A stretch of DNA of 64,000 nt from Girardinichthys multiradiatus. Taxonomy: Eukaryota; Chordata; Actinopteri; Cyprinodontiformes; Goodeidae. The DNA lies in contig NC_061795.1 of NCBI RefSeq assembly GCF_021462225.1, positions 47,394,880-47,458,879 of the forward strand, given 5' to 3'. The notes beneath the pieces were generated by a model. The model made no database searches and had not been told where the DNA came from. It worked only from the letters and a program-made list of their open reading frames with translations. Position 1 is the first letter of the stretch. Each line of letters begins with the position of its first letter. This document shows positions 36,725 to 47,771 of this stretch, one piece after another. A program made the position numbers and the translations under genes.

Positions 36725-37655
36725 TCCACCGAGAGCAGAAAGAAAGCCAGATTACAATTTGCAAATGAGCACAAGGACACAGATCTTTATTTTTGGAGAC
36801 ATGTCCTGTGGTCTGATGACACTAAAATTGAAGTGTTTCCTTCGGAGGAAAAGGGGGGAGGCAAGCATGAGAACCTCAACTGTGAAATGTGGGAGTGGCA
36901 GCATCATGTTGCTTGGGTGTTTGCTGCAGGAGAGGCTGGTTCACCTCATAAAAAATGGCATCTTGAGGAAAGAATATTATGTGGAAATGTTGAAGTAACC
37001 TCTCAAGACATTTTATCTATTTTTTTATATCTTTTTAACAGCTGCTTCTAGTCTAACTTAAATTGTTTGTTGCTTTTATACGGACAATGACAAAAAGGAA
37101 ATTCTGAGACATCAACCAGGAAGTTAAAGCTTGGGCAGAAATGGGTCTTCCAAATGGACAATAACCCTCAGAAAACCACCAAATGAGTTACAAAGTGGCT
37201 TAAGAACAGAAAGGTCAGTATTATAGAGTGGCCATCACAAAGAGCGGATCTTAGCCCCGGAGAAAATTCAAGAGCAAAACTAAAAAGGCGTGTTGGAGCA
37301 AGACGGCCTACAAACCGGACCCAGTGACTCATGTTCTGGCTGAAGGAACAGGCCAAAATACCTGCAAAGCTTTGCGAGAAGCTTGTGGTAAGCAACCCAA
37401 AACATCTGATGCAAGTAGTCCAGTTTGAAAGGCAATTTTACCAAATACTGAGGAAATTAATTCAAACTCCTGAATTTAAAAAAGTCACAAAAATGTTCCC
37501 TATCATTAGGGTTAGGGTAATTTAGAAATAGAAATAATTTTGGTAATCATAACTGATCTAAACCAGAACCTGATTGGTCTGATTTAATGTCCAACAGGAG
37601 AAAGAAAAGGTTGTCTTTTAAATGCAGAGTATGTAAATATCTGGTTTCAAGTGTA

Positions 37656-38826
<1,171 letters not shown>

Positions 38827-39400
38827 AGGGGTGTAACGGTTTTATGACTTTATGCGAACACTATTTGCATTAGGTTCAGTTCAGCATGGGCGTATTGTTT
38901 TACATCTGAGCACATGCAGAATGTTTTTTTTTTGTTTTATTTATTTTATTTTAAGTTTTATAATTTTAACACATGCATAAACAAACATACAGCACCCAGA
39001 TGCACATCGCAATAGATTGAACATTGCAGTTAACAATGCACGCTCAGAGCCTATACATGTATACGCATTCATACACGTACAGGTGTATACATAGGTGGCG
39101 GAGAGGAGAGTCTATGGGATTCGTCTGTTCAGTTTAGTCTGGCCTTTGCAAAGTGTTCTAGGAAGGGATTCCAGCAGTGCTTTAAGTCATCTTTAGAGCC
39201 TCTGCGAAGTCTTTCCATTTGTATCATGGACATCATATCAGTCACCCATAGATGGAAGGACGGAGAAACAGAAGACTTCAAGCTTCTCAGGATTAATCTC
39301 TTGGTGACCACATGCAGAATGTTTAAGCGCAGAGCTAAGTGCACAACACAACCTTCTGATGCACAACTTTAAAAAATAACACCCAAAAAAACCAGAAAGG
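38827..39400. mobile_element. second copy of the GGTGTAAC MITE, carrying an L1-like insertion
   Basis: The start ggggtgtaacggttttatga resembles the MITE at 1493 (gaggtgtaacggtacac). The copy is interrupted at 38926 by the insertion described next and appears to continue after 39324 (aagcgcagagctaagtgcac). Its far end was not found, so the right border is approximate. Confidence 0.4.
38927..39308 (-). mobile_element. 5'-truncated L1-like retrotransposon with 16-bp target duplication
   Basis: The same 16 bases, cacatgcagaatgttt, occur at 38911-38926 and 39309-39324. The insert between them begins with a poly-T run (antisense poly-A tail), then tttattttaagttttataat and a body of 382 bases. A target duplication of this length, a poly-A tail and strong 5' truncation are the marks of L1-type insertion. 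The short minus-strand frame at 39129-39344 may be the end of the L1 ORF2, but it is too short to prove it. Confidence 0.85.
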
Positions 39401-41169
39401 ACTCCCATCCGTGGTACTTAGTAAGGAACATAGCTCGCTCTACGCTGAACATAATTACTCACCTGAAACACTAAGGCGAATAAAAACATTACTGGTAATG
39501 AAAAATCAGCGAAAGTCCAAATTCCGCTGCCTGCGGCGTTCAACCAGCACCTTAACGACCAGTTTTTTTAATTGCATAACATAACAGTTATCTCTTTCAG
39601 ACATACATTGTCATTTAAAACGTAATGATGGGGAGAAATTATGCAGGAAAATTCAACTCTTTAATTTAATTCTGGATGTTGGGCAAGAGAAGTGAGAACA
39701 TCCCTCTTACTTTTTGCAGAACTGCTTTCTGTCTTCGATCAGAGGAAGTGCAAGAGAGTGCAGGCTGATGTGTCCATATCCACTTGTTGGGATGTGGATG
39801 CATCGGCCCGCTAAGCAAGCTCTGCACAGGTGGCAACACAATTCTGCAGCTTCCTTTTTAAGAGCAAACAGTCCCGGAGCTTCCTGGACTCTTTAGGACA
39901 TCCAACAAAGTCCAGGAAGCTAAAGGACCTTGTATTGCTCATTTCAACATTATATTATAAATCAGTGACAGATGAACAACAGAATTAGGGTTAAAAGGAA
40001 ACTAGGGGTGAAGGAGGTTAAGGCAGTAATCGAAGCGAGACGGTCCAGAGCAGAAGATGTTCAGATGAAGCTACACTGCAGACAGGAAACAAGAGCCTGT
40101 TCTTATTATAACCGCTCATTTAACTTAAACAGTGAGTACATTCAGGGTTGGGATGTTAATGCTTATGCCCTGACCTGCTTTAAAGCTAAGAGCTTCAGAG
40201 AGAGATACAAGGCACAGGTTTTGGGTTTTTCAGCTCAGGACTTATCAGGACAATAATAAATTAAATGTCCCAGGACCTGACGACACAGATCCACGATAAT
40301 ATTCCAGCCTGGTGGCATCAAAGCATTCTAATGACACATTTGGGTCCCAAACCTTGTTGTTTCAAGGAACCAGGGTATGATAGAGAACTTTTGCCAGTGA
40401 CAGGGCCTCATTGTAACATAACCACAAAGACTGATCTATTGATGTGAACTCAGCAAAGCAGCATGTGTGGTTGTTCTGCTGAAATTACAACAGAAAGTTC
40501 ACAGAACACCTTCACAGAGATAGGTTGTCAAACCAGTTCTGAAAAGCTCCTGCCTTTGCTGGTATTTAAAGAATTAAAAAAAAAAATAAAATACAAGAGA
40601 TCTCATAACATGACCTCAGCAAAATGTTTTCTTTTCTGTATGTTCCTTTGTTTGACTTATTGTATTGAGTATCTATACTGCAAAAAAGACTGATCTTCTC
40701 TGCTGCCTGCAAGATCTGGACTGCAGCTTACTCATAAATGGGGCACACAGAACCGGGCCTGAATGCACACGTCCACATCGATCCCGACAAGGATAGGAGT
40801 TTGTAACAGTCCATCTATGTGAGACTCAACATTTTTGACCAAAATCATTTCCTTTACAGAAGCCGTTATGTCAGAGCCATTTTCTGCCACTGAAAAAACC
40901 CATAATTCAATGTGTGATTAAATAACTGACAGAAACAATGTCACAGTTTATACAAAAAACTGTTTCAATGTCACCCTTATAAAATTAAAAGTTAAAATAA
41001 AAATAAATAAAAAATTCCTCTGCATACCCAGAATTATGAATGTCAATGGCAGGATTCATATAATTCAAGTAAAATGTTAATAATGTAATGTAAGATGTGC
41101 AAACCCTTACATTAATTCTTTGGAGAACCACCTTTTGATTTATTTCATCATTTAATCATTTTTGCTTGG
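39401..41169. other. jph3 intron 3, nothing recognised
   Basis: Mixed AT-rich DNA. The phrase tgcacaggtggcaacacaat at about 39825 resembles tgcgcaggtggtaacccaat at about 43886, so a low-copy dispersed repeat may be shared between these places. No coding exon was supported. Confidence 0.4.
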
Positions 41170-41345
41170 AGGCTGTCATCACAGTCCATCACAGGGCAAT
41201 ATAGAGACACACAGGACAAACAGCCATGCACACACACTCATACCTACTGGCAATTTTAGAGTAACCAACCAACCATCCATCCATCCATCCATTTTCTATA
41301 CCTGCTTCTTCTGTACAGGGTCATGGGGGAGTTGTTGCCTTTCTC
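41170..41345 (-). repeat. SINE fragments, rearranged
   Basis: Contains SINE middle sequence (ccatcacagggcaatataga, catgcacacacactcatacc) followed by a second SINE 3' end (tccatccattttctatacct, gcttcttctgtacagggtca). The parts are out of the normal order, so two copies or a rearrangement are involved. Confidence 0.65.
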
Positions 41346-42649
41346 ATATCCTTGTGGTTCTGTTAATCTCCCGCTGGCTGGTCACTGTTTGGTTTGGCTT
41401 TCTGCGCCCAGATCTCTTTATTTCTAAGGTTCTGTTCTGAATTTGTTCCAGCTTCCTGTGGATGCATTTGGGACCACAACACCTTAACTCCAATTTCTGC
41501 TTAATGAGAATATTTGTCATATTTTGTATTTCCTTTCCAAAGGTGGAGAATTACTTCTTTAACTGTCACACCATGGTTTGCTGAGTTTACTATTTATGGT
41601 ACATTTGTTACACGTTTATAACCCTCAGTCATTCAGGAATTCCATTTGCAGGAAAAGCAACTTTAGTCTGACATCTTGTTTTATTTAGCTGATTTATCGA
41701 AGCTTTTTAAAACAGCGACAGCAGACTGAGACAGTGAATGAAGCTTCTGTCTGAAAGTAGGTTAGCTTTACTATCGGATTAGCAGACGACCTTGGAGCAG
41801 ATCAATTGTAATAATGTGTAGCACTCTGACCTCATGATCACAGAGTTTGTGGGTGAAAAGATTCTGGAGTTCAGAAGCCGAATCAGGTATGAAGACGCAG
41901 TGAAAATGGAAATAAAAAAACCGGGAGGGTTCTCCGAGCAATTTAAATGTCACTAAAAACAAGAAACAAAATGGAAGATAAACTGGGATGAATGTTTTTA
42001 ATGATGTCAATTAAGCTGCTGAACATGTTTCTGAACATGCAAGATGAGCTGAACAAGTTAAAATCCGATTATTTAGGTCTTGATCACTTTACTTGAAGAT
42101 GTGTGACTAAATCAGCAACTATTCTGCTGATAAGTCATGCAGACATTAAGATCTAATTTAATAAAGATATAAAAAACAGATTGGTCCCTTGCCATAGCAA
42201 CTAGGTTTCTGATTTATCTTATAATCCTCCAGTAAAATGAAACGTTAGTATGTGGAAGACCAGAGTTTGAACCTGTTATCTGATGGCTTAGCTCCATTTC
42301 TTTCTCACATATTTGACATTTTCACATTCATAAACGTCCCTGCAGTGCAAGACCTCGCAAACTGCCTGCCGTTAGTACTGTTAAACTTCAGTTTCTCACT
42401 GCTGAGGGAGACTTTGCACTGATATTATAAGGACAGGGCCACATGCAATAAAAAAAGGCCTTGACATATTTTTTGGGGACAGTGTCCTTATTTAAAGTAG
42501 GATGTCACTTTGTTGCCAGCTTCAAGCCGATAAACCCAATCCGCAAAAGTTCTTCGAGTTATTTCACAATGACAGAGATGGAAACAGAGAATGATCAGAC
42601 ATTTTAAGTCCCCATGACTTAATGTGTGAGGCAAGCCAGATCATATGCA
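41346..42649. other. jph3 intron 3, nothing recognised
   Basis: No gene, repeat boundary or site could be supported. Confidence 0.45.
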
Positions 42650-43190
42650 CTCACTGGCCACTTTAATAGATATACCTGTTTGGTTGCATTTGTTAACACA
42701 AATAATGACTCAGCCAATCACACGGCAGCAACTCAGTGCATTTAGACATCTATTGTAGAAGGGTGAGGATGACTTGCTGGAGATGAAATTGGACATCAGA
42801 AGGAGGAAGAAGGTGGCATGGTTGTTGGTGCCAGACATGCTGGTTGTTCAGAAACTGGAGATCTACTGGGATTTTCACCTGCAACCATCTCTCAGGTTTA
42901 CATAGAATGATTCAAAAAAGAGAAAATATCCAGTAAACTTACGTTGTGTGGACAAAAATGCCTTGTTGATGTCAGAGATCACAGAAGAATGGACAGATGG
43001 ATTTAAGAGTATAGAAAGGCAACAGTAGGTCAAATAACCGCTGGTTACAACTACAGTAAGCAGAACACCGTCTCACAGTACCAACGGAGGAGTTTTTACA
43101 CCACAGCCTACCAGAGTATTTTGGCTGACGATGTCTATCCCTTAATGACCACATTACCCATGATTCCATGGCTACATGCAGTAATGTAAC
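42650..43190 (+). mobile_element. Tc1-like transposon (fourth family), internally deleted
   Basis: The left terminus tcactggccactttaataga and the following agccaatcacacggcagcaa and ggcatggttgttggtgccag are those of a common teleost Tc1-like family. The DNA-binding part runs to about 43080 (accgctggttacaactacag). The sequence then jumps to the late catalytic region (ccacagcctaccagagtatt, atgaccacattaccc). The middle of the transposase is missing. A short antisense piece of the same family lies at 50736-51010. Confidence 0.75.
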
Positions 43191-43387
43191 TGCATTTATT
43201 TGGTACTTATAGACAGTGTATAGAGCAGATTTTATGTTTCATTAAATATGTTTAATTTCTTTATGTTTAGACCCACATAAAAATGTTTTTACATACATGG
43301 CAAGGTAATGAACATTGTGACAGCAGTTATAAATCTGCAAAGTTCCACCCAGGCTTAGCTGAAACCAAACAGGAAGCAAAGGCACTA

Positions 43388-43430
43388 CATACAAAGATAC
43401 TTTATTGATCCCCGAGGGGAAATTAGAAAT
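43388..43430 (-). repeat. isolated retroposon tail
   Basis: The 40 bases around aaagatactttattgatccc and ccgaggggaaattag are identical to the 3' tail of the retroposon at 35486. No body is attached, so it is either a very short insertion or a tail shared with another element. Confidence 0.6.
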
Positions 43431-45034
43431 TACGACTATTATATGCTGACACTGCTTTTCTGCTTCAGTTATGCTGTGCTGCATCCCTGCCACATGCCCA
43501 GTGAAATACCACATAGCCAACCCCTTCCACCCTCATGAAAAACATTTACAGACAGCAACATGATGGACTTAAACGCTGGCTGTTAATATCGGCCCAGTTT
43601 TACTTGTGGGACCGATACTGATATTTTAAAAGTTGACTAACATCGTTCGATATCAATGCTAATGTTGATAAATTGGCATCCCCACTTCTTTTTTCAGCCT
43701 TTCACATCCAAATGCTGCCAGTTTTAAACATGATTTGCAATGGTGGCAGCGTAATTCAGTAGTGCCCTTTTAAGTGGCAGGTTTTCTGGACAGTCTACTC
43801 TCACCTTGAAGTTCTTGATGACCAAGAAACTGTCCTGCAAAGGTTCATACATACCTACCTGCTGCCAATGTTGAGCACGCTCTGCGCAGGTGGTAACCCA
43901 ATTCAGTGGGTTCTTCCTCAGGAGAAGATGGTTCTGGCTTTTCTGGACAGTATTTATGCAACTGAACCTCTCACCTTGAAGTTTTTGATTCAGCATCTTT
44001 CACCTGCATTTTTTCTGATGCAGTTTCCTGCACATGATGTCATTCTGATGCAAATTGATGTAGGGTGCACACTTTTCTTCAGAGCCAACACAATAAGACA
44101 ATAATTTCAGCACATGTAGCCCTCTTTTATCGCACTTAGTCTGCTGATTAGATTAATGGAGTTGTTTCAGCTGGAGTTTTTCACAGCTTCACCTGTGCTT
44201 AATGACGTGTTGATACTGGCCTGAAGTGAACTTTCTTTTTTTTCCTGATCATGCTACCCAATAATCCACAGATAGTGTGAGGTTTCAAAGCTGAGTTTTT
44301 TAGTCTTAGATCACCTTTTAAAAACAGAATGAAGTTTTCAGTACTTGTGAACTCAGGATACTGGTGTGAAGAATGATGCCACAAATCATACTTTCTCGTT
44401 CCAGAATAAGCCAGCTCTTCATACACTTTTAGCCTGGCCTGGCTCTCAGCTCTGTTACACACAACTGGAAACATCTAACCCAGATTCCTGCAGCGCAGTA
44501 CAGCTTCAGTATGAGTGTTCTAGAACAGAGCAGCAGGGTATTTCCTTGTGGAACTCCAGGAGAAACCCTGAGAGGTGAAACAGTCACAGGATAATTGCTG
44601 CAATTCTCTTTCTTGGAGCAAAGTGAAAGCACTTAGGAAAACTGGTTCAAGGAGGATCTGGCATTCCTCCTGGAGACTACATGTGTTCCTAATGTTGCTC
44701 AAAGGTTTTTGAGTATTTCTCCTACCTCATACCAACATGTCGGTAAGCAGGGAGATGGGAGAGAAAGGTTGTGTCAGGATCAGAATCCTGCAGCTGGTAG
44801 AAATGAACCTGCAGCCCATGTGCCTGATGTTACAGTAAATCCAGGATTTATTTGCGTGTTAGCTGGCTGATGTGCCCTCGTTAGTGCAGTCACATGTGCT
44901 GATGTAATTGATGTGTCACTGGGCTACCTGTGATCAGTGAAAACCAGATAAACACACCAGTGATTCAATGTTCTTTGTGGTCGGAGCCTCTCGCTGCAAT
45001 TCTGTGACCTCGATTCATCAGCTTGCCTAAAGCC
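43431..45034. other. jph3 intron 3, one short local duplication
   Basis: The phrases ttttctggacagt and tctcaccttgaagttnttga occur at 43788-43820 and again at 43938-43990, in the same order, indicating a local duplication. The segment 43580-43680 (gggaccgatactgatatttt) resembles a dispersed hAT-like non-autonomous repeat. Nothing else was recognised. Confidence 0.35.
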
Positions 45035-45037
45035 CAA

Positions 45038-45043
45038 CGTACG

Positions 45044-45074
<31 letters not shown>

Positions 45075-45131
45075 ACACTCACACACTCACACACATTCAC
45101 ACACTCACACACACTCACACACATTCACACT
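45038..45131. repeat. (CA)n microsatellite with ACTCACACAC variants
   Basis: Pure CA for about 30 bases, then alternating acactcacac and acattcacac units. Confidence 0.95.
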
Positions 45132-45783
45132 CCAGTCAGAGGACATTGTCTTAATTCACATAAATTTCCTGAAACGTGACTCTAACTTTAAACTAATCTT
45201 CATTCCAAACATCAGCTGATTTGCTTGAACGCTTCACATAAAAGGGAGCAAATCAGCACTGTGTGTCAACAGATTTATGTCCCCACAACTTGATTGCACG
45301 CACAAATGATTAGCAGTGATGCAAACCGGAAGGCTCTGTGAGATATGAATCATCCTCCTCATCATCAGCTGCTTCTGAACAATGGCAGAGATGATAGAGG
45401 AGCTTAGAGAGTGAGTCCTGGATTAGACTCTCTCTGCGTTTGCTCTCCTCAGCTCAGTTTGTTGTTTCTTCTGTCCCATCTTTCTTTTGTCTCTTTTCCT
45501 TGTTTTTCTCGTTTGTCTCTCTTGGCATCGATCTCCCTGCCTGTTCATTTAGTGCTAATCTATGCTTACTGATCTATTTTAAAAATATCTAGTGATTTAG
45601 AAAAGACAAACTCATATTTAGCAGGTGTATGAAGGCCAAACAGGACATTAATCAAAAAACAAAAAACACATCAATAAGTGTATGATTAAAGAAATTTAAA
45701 CAAACCTGTAATACACCCATCCATGTAAGATGTCTTATAAATGTTTGGTTTTTACACATTTGAAAACAATTTACAATAAGCAG
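45132..45783. other. jph3 intron 3, nothing recognised
   Basis: Contains a C/T-rich stretch at 45420-45540. No gene or repeat family was assigned. Confidence 0.45.
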
Positions 45784-46138
45784 TCAGTCATTTTCTATAC
45801 CACTTCTTCCATAGTGGGTTGCAGGGAAGCTGGTGCCTATCTCCAGCAATGGGTGGGAGGCAGGATACACCCTGGACAGGTCACCAGTCCATCACAGGGC
45901 AACACACAAACAACCATGCACACAGTCATTCACACACCTAAGGGCAATTTAGAAAGGCCAATTAACTAATTAACAATTTAGCTGCAGTCATGTCTTTGGA
46001 CTGTGTGAGGAAGCTGGAGTACCCGGAGAGAACCCACGCATGCTAACTCCACGCAGAAAGACCTCAAGCCGGGAGTCGAACCCAGGACCTTCCTGCTGCA
46101 AGGCAACAGTGCTACCAACTGCAATACCATGCAGTCCC
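45784..46138 (-). repeat. full-length tRNA-derived SINE with 11-bp target duplication
   Basis: Complete antisense copy: 3' end tcagtcattttctataccac at the left, then tccatagtgggttgcaggga, ggtcaccagtccatcacagg and the tRNA-like head with gtcgaacccaggacc (B-box) at the right. The bases acaataagcag lie on both sides (45773-45783 and 46139-46149), a perfect 11-bp target duplication. In type it matches the zebrafish DANA / V-SINE group. It is about 80% similar in appearance to the copy at 54013. Confidence 0.9.
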
Positions 46139-46149
46139 ACAATAAGCAG

Positions 46150-47039
46150 TATTTCTTTACACTTTTTTCTAGCTTTTCTTTTGATTTTAGCTGCTTTTTT
46201 GTCCTTGTACCGGACAAGGACATTGTATTGTGCAGTATGTTCTTGAAGAACAGAACAAGTCTCAGACCTGATAGAACATCTAAAGCCCATAAACTGTATC
46301 TGAAAGCTATGCCTCTAACAAATCCAGCAATGACCCAATATTCAACTTGATGCATCGTCCTTCAGCTGATCAGTTTTCTCAGCTAATAACTGGATTAGAG
46401 GTCAAATATATCTCATCACTTCCCCTGACTTTAAAGATACTCGCCACTTCTACACACTGCCTCCTTCAGCCTCCTCAAAGCCCAAGACATTTTCTTCCTC
46501 AAATTAATATATTTTTTTCCTTAAGATGTAGATGTACTGCTGTCTTGGGTGAGATGTTTGGCCGCATTCAGTGCATGTTTCACCGTATTAGACTGCACAG
46601 ACCAGAGGGCAGCAAAGAGCCATTTTTGCCCTCAATCCAGCTAAATAAAGCTCATTTAGAGCCACTAATGTTACATGGCCTTTTGAAAAAAGACAACTTA
46701 AAATTTTTTATAAATATCTACTGTAGGAAATTTGTTGTAATTTTATTCAGGGCCACCTAAATATTTTTTTTTCCAGGTCTGAAGATAAAGAGAAAAATAA
46801 ACTTTTATCAAAAAGAGGATGAATACATTTTCTTCTATGGAATGTTGATCCTTTTGAACATTATGTTAACAAGGAGGTAGTGTCCAACCTAGTGACAAGA
46901 ATAATGAAAAAATTGTAATAAAAATATTATTGGGACTTTTAGTGCATTATGTTGTGGAAATTCAATGCACTTATTCTGATAAACCTGCATTTGTTATTAT
47001 ATATATATTTAAAAACGTTAGTTGGTTCTTTGTCATTTT
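46150..47039. other. jph3 intron 3, nothing firm
   Basis: AT-rich DNA with several short open frames lacking motifs. It may be the body of a non-autonomous hAT-like element whose end is at 47107. Confidence 0.35.
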
Positions 47040-47107
47040 ATGGAGAGCCATTGCGGAAGTTCAGAAGAGCCATTTGCTGCTGTGGAGCCACAGGTTGCAG
47101 ACCCCTG
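47040..47107. repeat. hAT-like element end
   Basis: The sequence gagccattgcggaagttcag, agagccat and gtggagccacaggttgcaga followed by cccctgg is characteristic of the terminus of abundant fish hAT-type repeats. The opposite end was not found. Confidence 0.4.
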
Positions 47108-47771
47108 GCATAGACCATATTACTGCTTTTATTGTGTGGTATGGGTCATTTTGTGATACTCCACCCTCTGTCTCAGTGTGTTACAGGAACTGAAACACAA
47201 AAAAATATTGTATCTGTCAAAAACTCTTAGCTTTTCAGAAACCTGGGACACATCATAACCACACTGCTGTGTTTGACTTTGTTGTGCTGGTCTGTGTTCA
47301 CCTGGGGTGTCCAAACATTTGAAGCATGTCCTCAACTGTCTATGTTCTTCTTCACAAGCCGGAGGCCTACTGGGTGTCCCATCTATGCTGCAAAGTTCTA
47401 AAAATTCCCAGTTTGTACTTCAATAGATGATGAGAAATGAACCAAAGATACTGATTGCTGTGTGTGGATTTTCTGTGTGGATCATTTTCATCTTCTCTAA
47501 GGTGTACCTTACAGTGCAGGAAGGTCAAGCCATTATTGATCCTCTCCAGTGAAATTGATGTTTTCATCCACTGAGTTAATGTTTTTAGTGGAAGTTTTCG
47601 CCTCCCTGGTTGTGATCTTGACCCACAAGGAGTTTATGTGCCTGTACTGTCCTCAGGGGCCTTCAGCTGAAGATGATGGGTTTACTGTAATCATCTGCAT
47701 AGCTTGGTTGAAACAAGTAATTATTTGAGCTACTGTCACCTTTCTATCGTCTTGGACCAGTTCGCCCTTTC
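47108..47771. other. jph3 intron 3, nothing recognised
   Basis: Unique-looking DNA between a hAT-like end and the L2 LINE. Confidence 0.45.

Larger units (their letters stand above)
34858..37655 (+). mobile_element. Sleeping Beauty-type Tc1 transposon split by a retroposon
   Basis: The left end has gaaaccagatgtttacatac, and the right end reads gtatgtaaatatctggtttc, its near-perfect inverse. The adjacent ttttcttctcactgtctgac and aaatgccagaataattgg are typical of the Sleeping Beauty lineage. Transposase in sense: the DNA-binding part at about 35160-35480 (SSFSTISRFLKVP, SLSTVKQALTNIH) and the catalytic part at 36729-37400 (KKARLQFANEHKDTDLYFW, LWSDDTKIEVF, GSGSIMLLGC-like, SQRADLSPGENS). Subtracting the 1.24-kb insert leaves about 1.56 kb, close to a full element. 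Frameshifts make it inactive. Confidence 0.8.
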
